From assembly GCF_900111885.1 (NCBI RefSeq), contig NZ_FOKG01000016.1, forward strand, positions 1-64,000: 64,000 nt of DNA. Direction: 5' to 3'. This document shows, in pieces, positions 16,648-23,929 of this stretch (position 1 is its first letter; each line of letters opens with the position of its first letter). The translations under genes and the position numbers were made by a program. Under the pieces are notes generated by a model. It made no database searches. It saw only the letters and a list, made by a program, of their open reading frames with translations, and was not told the origin of the DNA. Source of the stretch: Amycolatopsis marina. GTDB lineage: Bacteria; Actinomycetota; Actinomycetes; Mycobacteriales; Pseudonocardiaceae.

Positions 16648-16701
16648 GGGGCCTCCTTGGTCCGAGGAATAGTTGTCTATCGTTCTCGACCTGGTGCCCA
16701 C

Positions 16702-16926
16702 ATACCTCAGGCCCCGTCACCGCGTGGTGAGCAGGGCCCGCATTCCGATCGACGCCCGATCGACGGATCGGGCGCGACGCGAAGGCGACCACCGGAAATC
16801 CGACGGCTACTCTTCGCGTGACCGGACCCGGCCGCCTGGAGTACAGCGGCGACGCGGGTGGGAGCGGGGCTCCACTTGCGGCCCCCGATCGCTCGAGGGC
16901 TGGTCGCACGTGGAAGGGTACCAGAC
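16702..16926. other. Divergent promoter region infC / DUF1844 gene
   Basis: A 225-bp gap between two divergent genes that must hold promoters for both. No strong consensus pair or palindrome was identified. Confidence 0.4.
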
Positions 16927-17328
16927 GTGGTAAACAGCGCTGACAACGAGGACATTTATTCCCGGCCGGAGTCCCCCGAAGCGGGCTCGGACCAGGTCGG
17001 GCGTTCACCGGACGACCGGGGACTCGAGGACATTCCCAGCGTCGAGGTGATCAGCAGGGCGGCCCTCATGCTGATGTCGGCGGCCGCGGAACGGCTCGGC
17101 CTCTCCGACGACGACCCCGACAACAGCCCGCACCGCGACCTCGACGAGGCGCGCAGGCTGATCACCGCGCTCGCCGGACTGGTCACCTCCTCAGTGCAGT
17201 ACCTCGGCATGCACGCCGCTCCCCTGCGCGACGGGCTCAAGTCCCTCCAGCAGGCGTTCCGGGAATCCTCCGCCGTGCCCGACGCCCCCGGCCAGGGCCC
17301 CGGCGAGAAGTACACCGGCCCGGTCTGA
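16927..17328 (+). CDS. DUF1844 domain protein
   Basis: 133-aa protein of unknown function. The DUF1844 core spans about 35-110 (VEVISRAALMLMSAAAERLGL, DLDEARRLITALAGLVTSSVQYLG), mostly helical, followed by a disordered Gly/Pro-rich tail. The start is GTG at 16927 with GGAAGGG 9 nt upstream. Genes of this family commonly neighbour the infC-rpmI-rplT operon in actinobacteria, divergently as here. No catalytic motif is visible. Confidence 0.8.
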   Translation: MVNSADNEDIYSRPESPEAGSDQVGRSPDDRGLEDIPSVEVISRAALMLMSAAAERLGLSDDDPDNSPHRDLDEARRLITALAGLVTSSVQYLGMHAAPLRDGLKSLQQAFRESSAVPDAPGQGPGEKYTGPV

Positions 17329-17359
17329 CCCCGTCCGGCGGCGTCGGCCCGGGGATGGT

Positions 17360-17434
17360 GCGTCTGCAAGTACCCTCGAGCAAGATCATCGACGCCGCCA
17401 ACTAGCCCCAACCGCACTTTCCCGGGAAAGTGCG
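17360..17434 (+). repeat. 3'-flank repeat, copy A
   Basis: GCGTCTGCAAGTAC (17360-17373) and AGCAAGATC (17379-17387) match copies at 28.13 and 55.12 kb. A perfect 22-bp palindrome (17413-17434, arms CGCACTTTCCC) follows. It begins 31 bp after the DUF1844 stop and could act as its terminator. Confidence 0.75.
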
Positions 17435-17906
17435 ATGCGGGTGCTCGCGATGGGGTTTGCGGCGTGAGCGTCATGACCACCGCGATGATCGGTTTTCGGC
17501 TTCTCGATCAGTTCCCACCGCGCCTCCAGCCAGGACCGTCTTCGCGTGGCTGAACTTCACCTCGCCTCGTGATCAGACGCCGACCAACACGCCCTTGACA
17601 TTCATTGGCACCGGTGCGGAAAACACGAGCTCTGCAGGCTTTATGGATAACGGGCTCCCACACTCGTCTGGCTCAACCAAATCTTGCCCCCACTGTCGGG
17701 TGTTCACCTGACACCGGGCGACTCGACATCTTCCTAGGGTCGAAGCCTCTGCGGTGCTCGATGCGGGAGCCCGTGGCGCCGGATGCCTGCAGGCGGAAGA
17801 CGGTCCGGAGGTTTACGCAAGGCCACCGTAGCCACCTCGAGGGAGGCAATCGCGGCAACCACGTTCGGCACATCGGCCGAGTCCGTGCAATCCAGGAAGG
17901 CGCACA
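17435..17906. other. Long spacer with no supported gene
   Basis: 472 bp of lower-GC sequence between the repeat and the first secreted-protein gene. Short open frames exist on both strands (for example 44 codons on the minus strand, 17573-17707), but none has a convincing start, codon bias or recognisable product. It may be decayed coding DNA, since base composition resembles the adjacent atypical genes. Confidence 0.4.
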
Positions 17907-18338
17907 ATGTCCACCATAAATCATTCAACGGGTCCGTCCCGACTGTTCCGAGCGATCAGCACAGCGGCTATCGCGACCGCCATTGCCGCCACCGCCGCGG
18001 CACCGGCATCGGCTTCGGTTACCGACAAACTCGAAGGCGACTGCAGCATCTGGGCACTCACGGACCGAGTCGACCGGTCTACGAACACCTACGGTTCCGG
18101 GAGAGTCACCTGCAAACACGACAACTACTTCGCGATAATCATCGAGGCAAAGCTGTACAAGAACGGGAGCCTGCGGAAGGTTCACCGGGAGACCTGCGGC
18201 GGTCCGCCGGTCAGCTCGTGTGGAGTGTCGACCGGCACAGTGCCCGGCTCCCGAGGCACCTGGAAGACCTCCGTCACCGCGTGGGCGAAGATCGGCAAGG
18301 AGTACAAGTACACCGCATCCCACTCAAAGACTTGGTGA
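17907..18338 (+). CDS. Small secreted protein, unknown function (paralogue 1)
   Basis: 143 aa. A Sec signal peptide of about 37 residues ends at APASA-SVTD (Ala-rich core ATAIAATAAA). The mature part of about 106 aa has four cysteines (GDCS, VTCK, ETCG, SSCG), compatible with two disulfides. Pattern DRVDRSTNTYG, then a Lys-rich YKNG and a C-terminal WAKIGKEY, resembles the next gene. AGGAAGG stands 8 nt before ATG. Codon use is less GC-rich than in the flanking genes. Not recognised as a known family. Confidence 0.7.
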   Translation: MSTINHSTGPSRLFRAISTAAIATAIAATAAAPASASVTDKLEGDCSIWALTDRVDRSTNTYGSGRVTCKHDNYFAIIIEAKLYKNGSLRKVHRETCGGPPVSSCGVSTGTVPGSRGTWKTSVTAWAKIGKEYKYTASHSKTW

Positions 18339-18376
18339 GTTCGAGCTCGTCTCGACGGCAAGGAATTAGGTAGACC

Positions 18377-18799
18377 ATGAAAAAGCGGATCCTGTCCATG
18401 CTCTCGATCCTCGCCATCGCGGCGCTTCCGATCATCGGGAGTGCGGCGTCGGCCACTGCGGCCCAGGCGCCCACAGCCGCGTCTGGAGGATGCAGCTCGA
18501 GCAAACCGTTCCACCCCGACTGCTTCAAGGTGGCCGTCGACAAGGTAGACCGTACGAACAAGTACTACGCACTCGGCAGCTATTCCGGCGGGCACAGTGG
18601 AACACTGCAGATAGAACTGGAGTACAAGGGCAACTTCAAACACAACAGCACTTTGTGCCATATCAACAGGACCTGCCGGGTCAGCACTTCATCGTTTTCC
18701 AAGTCAGGCGGCGGCAATCAGTCCATATGCGCGAAAATCCAATTCGGTGGAGTCCCGAACGGTAACGCAGGCCCATTCTGGAGCTGCAGGGTAATTTAG
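18377..18799 (+). CDS. Small secreted protein, unknown function (paralogue 2)
   Basis: 140 aa. The signal peptide MKKRILSMLSILAIAALPIIG ends near SATAA-QAPT; the mature chain is about 111 aa with six cysteines. It shares with the preceding gene the motif VDRTNKYY (VDRSTNTY in paralogue 1), a YKGN/YKNG block, a CRVSTS-like stretch (CGVSTG) and AKI near the end, so the two look like diverged tandem duplicates 38 bp apart. Markedly AT-richer third positions suggest recent transfer. A bidirectional terminator follows. Confidence 0.7.
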   Translation: MKKRILSMLSILAIAALPIIGSAASATAAQAPTAASGGCSSSKPFHPDCFKVAVDKVDRTNKYYALGSYSGGHSGTLQIELEYKGNFKHNSTLCHINRTCRVSTSSFSKSGGGNQSICAKIQFGGVPNGNAGPFWSCRVI

Positions 18800-18809
18800 G
18801 ATTCCCGTC

Positions 18810-18844
18810 CTGCGCGAGTACTGGCAATGCCAGTACTCGCGCAG
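18810..18844. terminator. Bidirectional terminator hairpin
   Basis: CTGCGCGAGTACTGGC (18810-18825) pairs perfectly with 18829-18844 around AAT: 16 bp, no mismatch. It sits exactly between the converging secreted-protein gene and the iron alcohol dehydrogenase gene, touching the latter's stop codon. Confidence 0.8.
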
Positions 18845-20119
18845 TCACCAGTTGGTCATCGAGGCACGGAAGATTCCGGCCAGGTCGTGTTCCGTGACAG
18901 GGCGCGGGCAGACACCGAGCAGCCGCTGCTGCTTCAGCGCTCCCGCGACGAGACCATCGATGTCGCCCTCGCCGTACCCGACCTCCGACAGCCCGGCGGG
19001 AATGCCGATGTCGCGCATCAGCGATGCCAGCACCGAGGGCAACTGGTCCCGCGGGTCGTCCGTGCGCGGTGCGTCCGGCGCGAGCAGGTCGGCGGCCCGC
19101 AGGTGTCGTGCCGGATCGGTGGGAAAGGTGAAGCGGAACGCGGCCGGCGCTGTCAGCGAGACCGACTGGCCGTGCGGCACCAGCGGGCCGGGTGGGTATC
19201 CCGCCGGCTCGTAGTCCCGCACCATTCCGGCGATCGGGTAGCCGCAGGCGTGCGGAACGTGCACCCCGGCGTTGCCGAAGCCCATGCCCGCGAATGTCGC
19301 GGCGAGCATCACCTCCGTCCGCGCCTCCAGATTCCCGCCGGTCAGTACGGCTGCGCGGAACGACCGGCCGAGCAGGCGCATGGCCTGCTCGGCCCACATG
19401 TCCGAGATCGGGTTCGAACCGCAGTAGGCGACCCTCGTCTCCGGTGTGTGCCGGGGGAACGCGTGGTAGGGCTTGGCCGTGTAGGACTCCAGCGCGTGGC
19501 AGAGGACGTCCATTCCGCTCGCCGCCGTGACCGCGGCGGGCAGGGTGAGGGTGACCAGCGGGTCCACAACGGCAAGGGTGGGCCGCAGCCTCGGGTGACT
19601 GATCCCGGTCTTGACCTTCAGGTCCAGCAGGTCGAGAACGCATACCGGAGTACTCTCCGCCCCGGTGCCCGCGGTGGTCGGCACGGCCACCAGCGGTTTG
19701 AGCGGGCCAGGCGGCGCCTTGCCTTCACCGATCGGCTTGTTCAGGTACTCGCTCAGCTCCCCGGGGTAGCTGGTGAGCAGATTGACCGCCTTCGCGGTAT
19801 CGATCGCGGAACCGCCGCCGACCGCGATAAACCCGTCCCACTCCGAACCGCGGGCGAACTCCACCGCCTCGGCCAGGCTCGTGTCGGTGGGCTCGACGTG
19901 CACCCCGTCGTAGGTCTCGACCGTCAGCCCGGCCGCCTTGGCCGCATCGGCGACGCGTTGCGGGATGCCGGTGGCCACCAGGCCGGGATCGGTCACGATC
20001 AACACCCTGGCTGCGCCCTGCTGGGCCAGGTCGTGGCCGATCTCGTCGATCGCGCCCGCACCGAACTTCAGCGGCACGCCGCCCCAGGTGAAGACCGTCT
20101 CGTTCAGGTACTCCGTCAA
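18845..20119 (-). CDS. Iron-containing alcohol dehydrogenase, hydroxyacid-oxoacid transhydrogenase-like
   Basis: Group III metal alcohol dehydrogenase, 424 aa. The nucleotide-binding region has VGGGSAIDTAKA; PTTAGTGAESTP and the metal-binding His region (DVLCHALESYTA, HVPHACGYP, PHGQSV) are intact. The sequence around YLNKPIGEGKAPPGPLKP is typical of the transhydrogenase (ADHFE1/HOT) branch, which shuttles hydride between a hydroxyacid and 2-oxoglutarate; 4-hydroxybutyrate is the known substrate elsewhere. The start is TTG at 20119 with GGAGG 6 nt upstream; an in-frame GTG at 20182 is less likely. Last gene of the leftward operon with ridA, IclR and the sugar kinase; its role in that pathway is unclear. 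Confidence 0.85.
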   Translation of the reverse strand: MTEYLNETVFTWGGVPLKFGAGAIDEIGHDLAQQGAARVLIVTDPGLVATGIPQRVADAAKAAGLTVETYDGVHVEPTDTSLAEAVEFARGSEWDGFIAVGGGSAIDTAKAVNLLTSYPGELSEYLNKPIGEGKAPPGPLKPLVAVPTTAGTGAESTPVCVLDLLDLKVKTGISHPRLRPTLAVVDPLVTLTLPAAVTAASGMDVLCHALESYTAKPYHAFPRHTPETRVAYCGSNPISDMWAEQAMRLLGRSFRAAVLTGGNLEARTEVMLAATFAGMGFGNAGVHVPHACGYPIAGMVRDYEPAGYPPGPLVPHGQSVSLTAPAAFRFTFPTDPARHLRAADLLAPDAPRTDDPRDQLPSVLASLMRDIGIPAGLSEVGYGEGDIDGLVAGALKQQRLLGVCPRPVTEHDLAGIFRASMTNW

Positions 20120-20225
20120 GTCCCGCCTCCGCCGTGTCCCGATCGATCTTGCCTCGGTCGAAGAATCAACCGACGTTGACACGACGGGGCGGGCCCGTCA
20201 ACGTGCTCAGCGCCCAAAGAACCGC

Positions 20226-20609
20226 TCAGGAGTCCAGCACCGCGAGGGCGTCGATCTCGACCAGCAGTCCGGCGGGCAGTCCGACGTACACCGTGGTCCG
20301 CGCCGCGAACGGCTCACGAACGAGCGCGTTGTAGGTCTCGTTGAACTCGGCGAAGTGCCCCGTGTCGGTCAGATAGACCCGCATCATCACGACGTCGTCG
20401 AGACTCGCGCCGGCGGCCTTGAGCACCGCCTCGAGATTGCGGACCGTCTGCCGTGCCTGCTCGGCCACCGTGCCGCCCGCGACCTCACCGGTCGCCGGAT
20501 CGAGCCCGACCTGCCCGGCGACCTGCAGGATATTGCCCTTGCGCGCGGCCTGGGCGTACGCGGCCACCGGTGTGGGCGCGTTCTCCGTGCTGATCGTGGT
20601 CTTCGTCAT
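20226..20609 (-). CDS. RidA family enamine/imine deaminase
   Basis: 127-aa YjgF/YER057c/UK114 fold. RidA proteins hydrolyse reactive enamines and imines released by PLP dehydratases. Family blocks GQVGLDPATGEVAGG, NLEAVLKAAGASLDDVV, RVYLTD and the carboxylate-binding Arg region (AARTTVYVGLPAGLLVEID) are present. ATG at 20609 with AGGAAGGGA upstream. Its place beside a PLP fold-III deaminase gene makes it the likely partner that clears that enzyme's enamine/imine product (inference). Confidence 0.92.
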   Translation of the reverse strand: MTKTTISTENAPTPVAAYAQAARKGNILQVAGQVGLDPATGEVAGGTVAEQARQTVRNLEAVLKAAGASLDDVVMMRVYLTDTGHFAEFNETYNALVREPFAARTTVYVGLPAGLLVEIDALAVLDS

Positions 20610-20656
20610 CGAGTTCCCTTCCTGTCGTTGCTCATTGAGGTGTATGCACATGAGCG

Positions 20657-21406
20657 TTATTGCCCCTTGCTCCATCCACTGAGGAGCGACGCCGACTCCG
20701 CGGCGGCGAGCAGTTCCGGCACCAGTGCCATGAGGCCCTCGTAGTCGAGCAGGACCCGAGGCACGGACAGCGACACCGCCGCCAGTGTGGTCCCGCCCTG
20801 CCCACGGATGGGCGCGGCGATGCAGTGGATGAAGTCCTCGTGCTCGGAGTTGTCCACGGCGTATCCGCGCTCGGCCACCACCGCGAGTTCGGCGAGGTAC
20901 TCCTCCGGTCCGGCGATGGTGTTCGCGGTCATCCGCGAGTACTCGATCCCGGCGGCGACATCGGCACGCCGCTGTTCGGGCAGCGCGGCCACCAGCACCT
21001 TGCCCACGGCCGTGCAGTGCAGTGCCGCCCTTTTACCGACCCTGGAGTACATCCGGACCGAATGCCTGCCCTCGAACTTGTCGATGTAGACGACTTCGCC
21101 GTCCTCGTAGCTGGCCAGGTGCACGGTGTGCCCAGTTCGTTCGTTGAGCTCGGCCAGTGCGGGCTCGGCGCTTCGCCGCACGTCCCGCTGCTCGAGCGCC
21201 TGGTTGGCGAGATCGAACAGGGCGCTGCCCAGCCGGTAGTGGCGCGGGCCCTCCCGGTGGACGAAGTGATGAGCCTCCAGCGTGCGCAGCAGCCGCAAAA
21301 CGGTCGACTTGTGCACGCCGACCTCCTCGGCCAGCTCGTCGAGTGTGCGTGCGTCCCTCGCGAGCCCACCCAGCAGACTCAACGCCCGATCCAGACTCTG
21401 GCTCAT
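20657..21406 (-). CDS. IclR family transcriptional regulator
   Basis: 249 aa. The N-terminal winged helix (about 1-65, ARTLDELAEEVGVHKSTVLRLLRTLEAHHFV) precedes a C-terminal effector domain (about 80-249, CTAVGKVLVAALPE, AVDNSEHEDFIHCIAAPI) with the usual fold for a small acidic ligand. ATG overlaps the kinase stop by 4 bp. In the family, KDG/KDPG-type sugar acids are common effectors. It is the best candidate to bind the paired operators at 22505-22540 and 28304-28339. Confidence 0.92.
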   Translation of the reverse strand: MSQSLDRALSLLGGLARDARTLDELAEEVGVHKSTVLRLLRTLEAHHFVHREGPRHYRLGSALFDLANQALEQRDVRRSAEPALAELNERTGHTVHLASYEDGEVVYIDKFEGRHSVRMYSRVGKRAALHCTAVGKVLVAALPEQRRADVAAGIEYSRMTANTIAGPEEYLAELAVVAERGYAVDNSEHEDFIHCIAAPIRGQGGTTLAAVSLSVPRVLLDYEGLMALVPELLAAAESASLLSGWSKGQ

Positions 21407-22434
21407 GTCTCTCGCTTCACTCGTCGGCGGTGTTCGTCCGGTTGCGCTCGCCGCCGGACGCCACGATCGGTCAGTTCGGCGGCCGCCCACCCGCTCTCGT
21501 CGGCCTCCAGCAGTTCGCCGACGACTCCGGGCGGCAGTGGCAGGCCAACATCATCCTGGGTCAGCAACGTCGACGCCGCCTGCAGGTGCCCCTGCCGCAG
21601 GCGGAACCGGGGCGTGGCGCCGCGGAGGGTAGCGGCGAGAAATCCCGCCGCGAAGGCATCTCCCGCCCCCACCGGTTCCACGACCCGCACCCGCAACGCG
21701 GGCTCGAACACCGCGTCCCGTCCGTGTTCCAGCAGCGTCGCGCCCCGCTCGCCGTGTTTGACCACCACGGTGGACGGTTGCGGAAGCAGGGCACGCAGCC
21801 TGCCCACATCTCCGGTCCCCCACACCGCCTCCGCCTCGTCATCACCGACCAGCACGATGTCGGCGAGCGCGGCAAGTTCGGCGAGCAGCGCACCATCCCG
21901 TCCTGGCCAGAGTGCGGGACGCCAGTTGACGTCGAAGGAAACCAGCCTGCCCTCGCGCGGAGCGGTCAGCACCGCACGGACCAGGTCGGCGCAACTCGGC
22001 GACAGTGCGGGGGTGATGCCGCTGAGATGAATCAGCCGTACACCCCGTAGATCCAGCTCGGCCAGCAGGCCGGGACCCATGCCGGAGGCCGCCGATCCCG
22101 CCCGGTAGTAACGCACAGGGCTGCCGGTTGTCCCGGATTCCTTGAAGTACACCCCGGTCGGTCTGCCCGGGTCCACATAGGTCGCGGTGACGTCGACGCC
22201 CGAGGCGGCGATCTCGTCGAGCAACGCACGGCCGAAGGAGTCGGCGCCGACCGCACTCACCCAGGCACTGGACACACCGAGCCCGGCGAGATGACATGCC
22301 ACATTGGACTCGGCACCCCCGATGGTCCGGTTCCAGGTCCGCACCCGGTGCGCGGGACCCGATTCCGACGGCACGAACACCGCCATGGACTCACCGAGGC
22401 ACAGCACCTCGGGAGCAGGAGCACCGCCCGCCAC
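21403..22434 (-). CDS. PfkB-family sugar kinase, probable 2-dehydro-3-deoxygluconate (KDG) kinase
   Basis: Ribokinase-fold kinase of about 343 aa. GGAESNVACHLAGLG near residue 40 and the signature EPVGAGDAFAAGFLAA near 260 (catalytic Asp in GAGD) are complete. The N-terminal LGESMAVFVP and YYRAGSAAS segments resemble KDG kinases, which phosphorylate KDG to KDPG. The start is GTG at 22434 with GGAGG 6 nt upstream; GTG at 22440 abuts the GGAGG directly. First gene of the leftward operon, divergent from the deaminase operon. Confidence 0.85.
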   Translation of the reverse strand: MAGGAPAPEVLCLGESMAVFVPSESGPAHRVRTWNRTIGGAESNVACHLAGLGVSSAWVSAVGADSFGRALLDEIAASGVDVTATYVDPGRPTGVYFKESGTTGSPVRYYRAGSAASGMGPGLLAELDLRGVRLIHLSGITPALSPSCADLVRAVLTAPREGRLVSFDVNWRPALWPGRDGALLAELAALADIVLVGDDEAEAVWGTGDVGRLRALLPQPSTVVVKHGERGATLLEHGRDAVFEPALRVRVVEPVGAGDAFAAGFLAATLRGATPRFRLRQGHLQAASTLLTQDDVGLPLPPGVVGELLEADESGWAAAELTDRGVRRRAQPDEHRRRVKRET

Positions 22435-22469
22435 TGACACCCTCCAGACTCGTCCTGGTTCTCGCAGCG

Positions 22470-22498
22470 TTGACCTGCCGCACCGGCGATGCTACACC
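22470..22498 (+). promoter_or_regulatory. Promoter of the deaminase-deacylase-gntP-lactonase operon
   Basis: TTGACC (22470-22475) and TACACC (22493-22498) with a 17-bp spacer. The predicted start falls near 22505, at the first base of the paired operators. Confidence 0.5.
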
Positions 22499-22504
22499 TT
22501 TGTG

Positions 22505-22541
22505 ATGCATTACACGCAACTTGCGTTGCATACAGTGCAAC
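22505..22541 (+). promoter_or_regulatory. Paired operators, locus 1 (probable IclR-regulator sites)
   Basis: Two 15-bp imperfect palindromes, ATGCA-TTACA-CGCAA (22505-22519) and TTGCA-TACAG-TGCAA (22526-22540), start 21 bp apart, two helical turns. The second matches 15 of 17 bases (TTGCATACAGTGCAACG) to the site at 28325. The position over the predicted transcript start suggests repression, and the site also lies 64 bp upstream of the divergent kinase start. Confidence 0.7.
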
Positions 22542-22563
22542 GTCAGGATTCCGGGGGCCTTCG

Positions 22564-23886
22564 ATGAACCACATGCGGGCGAGCGCGGGCACACTCGACT
22601 CCGGGGCCGTGGCGGACATCCGCACCGAACGTCTCGACTGGCGGTTCAAGTCGATCCCCACCGAACTGTGCGGCAAGACCATCGAGGAGGCCACCGCCGA
22701 GCGGCCGCACTTGTTCGAGGACGGCTTCCTCGGCCCGTTCGTGGTACTCGAGTCCACCGCGCTGGAGCACAATCTCGCCACTATGGCCACATGGTGCGCG
22801 GCACACGGCGTGGCGCTGGCTCCCCACGGCAAAACCACGATGGCGCCACAGTTGTTCGAGCGTCAGCTCCAGCACGGCGCCTGGGGGATCACCGCCGCCA
22901 ACGCGGGGCAGCTCCGCGTGTACCGCGCGTTCGGCGTATCGCGGATCCTGCTCGCGAACCAACTGGTCGACGCGTCGGCCCTGCGCTGGCTGGCGGGCGA
23001 ACTGGACCGCGATCCGGCGTTCGAGTTCACCTGCTGGGTCGACTCCGTGCACGCGGTGAGACTGATGACCGAAGCCCTCACCGCGGCCAGCGCCAGCCGT
23101 CCCGTCGACGTGGTCGTCGAACTCGGAGCCGCCGGCGGACGAACCGGCGTACGGGACCGCGCGACCGCGCTCGCCGTAGCAGCGGCCGTACGGAACAGTC
23201 CCATGCTGCGCCTGACCGGCGCCGGAGGCTACGAGGGCGCGCTCGCCCACGATGCCTCACCCACCTCACTCGCCCGGATCGACTCCTACCTGGACGATCT
23301 GCGTTCACTGGTAATCGCACTGTCCGAACAGGACACGCTGGACCGGTCCCGGCCGACCCTCGTCACGGCGGGCGGCAGCGCCTTCTTCGACCGGGTCGCC
23401 GAGGGGATCACCACCGGCTGGCCGCCGGACCTGAACGTGTTGCCGATTCTGCGCAGCGGCGCCTATCTCACCCACGACGACGGCTTCTACCGCGGGATCT
23501 CCCCACTCGGCACGTCTCCGCGCGCCGAGGGCGCGCCGCTGCGTTCGGCGTTGCGCGCGTGGGCGCAGGTGACCTCGAAACCCGAGCCGCGCCTTGCGCT
23601 GCTCACCCTCGGCAGGCGCGACGCTTCCTTCGACCAGGGGCTGCCCGAACCGCAGTGGCACCGAGCAGCCGGCCATCCGCCCACCCGGCTCAACGGGCAC
23701 GAGGTCACAGCACTCAACGACCAGCACGCGTTCCTCAGGCTGCCGGAGGGTTCGGCCGTGGAAGTCGGCGACTGGATCGGGCTGGGGCTGTCCCATCCCT
23801 GCACGGTCTTCGACAAGTGGTCCCTGCTGCCGGTCGTGGACAGCGACGGAGAGACCGTCATCGACTTCGTCCGCACCTACTTCTGA
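22564..23886 (+). CDS. PLP fold-III amino acid deaminase (D-serine dehydratase / glucosaminate deaminase-like)
   Basis: 440-aa protein with an alanine-racemase-type N-terminal barrel and a D-serine-dehydratase-like C-terminal domain. The PLP Lys is in APHGKTTMAPQ near residue 88; the C-terminal HAFLRLP and GLSHPCTVFDKW hold the His/Cys pair that binds metal in this family. Such enzymes dehydrate or deaminate D-hydroxy amino acids. Next to a KDG-type kinase and RidA, the best guess is 2-amino-2-deoxy-D-gluconate (glucosaminate) to KDG plus ammonia. D-serine or D-threonine are alternatives. ATG at 22564 heads the rightward operon. Confidence 0.85.
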   Translation: MNHMRASAGTLDSGAVADIRTERLDWRFKSIPTELCGKTIEEATAERPHLFEDGFLGPFVVLESTALEHNLATMATWCAAHGVALAPHGKTTMAPQLFERQLQHGAWGITAANAGQLRVYRAFGVSRILLANQLVDASALRWLAGELDRDPAFEFTCWVDSVHAVRLMTEALTAASASRPVDVVVELGAAGGRTGVRDRATALAVAAAVRNSPMLRLTGAGGYEGALAHDASPTSLARIDSYLDDLRSLVIALSEQDTLDRSRPTLVTAGGSAFFDRVAEGITTGWPPDLNVLPILRSGAYLTHDDGFYRGISPLGTSPRAEGAPLRSALRAWAQVTSKPEPRLALLTLGRRDASFDQGLPEPQWHRAAGHPPTRLNGHEVTALNDQHAFLRLPEGSAVEVGDWIGLGLSHPCTVFDKWSLLPVVDSDGETVIDFVRTYF

Positions 23887-23929
23887 CGCGCCGCCCACTC
23901 CCCCGTCTCCCAGTCCCCCGAGGAGCGAC

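Noticed and set aside
17573..17707. Possible 44-residue protein on the minus strand in the long spacer
   Set aside because: No ribosome-binding site, no recognisable family and short enough to arise by chance; kept only as a note in the spacer entry.
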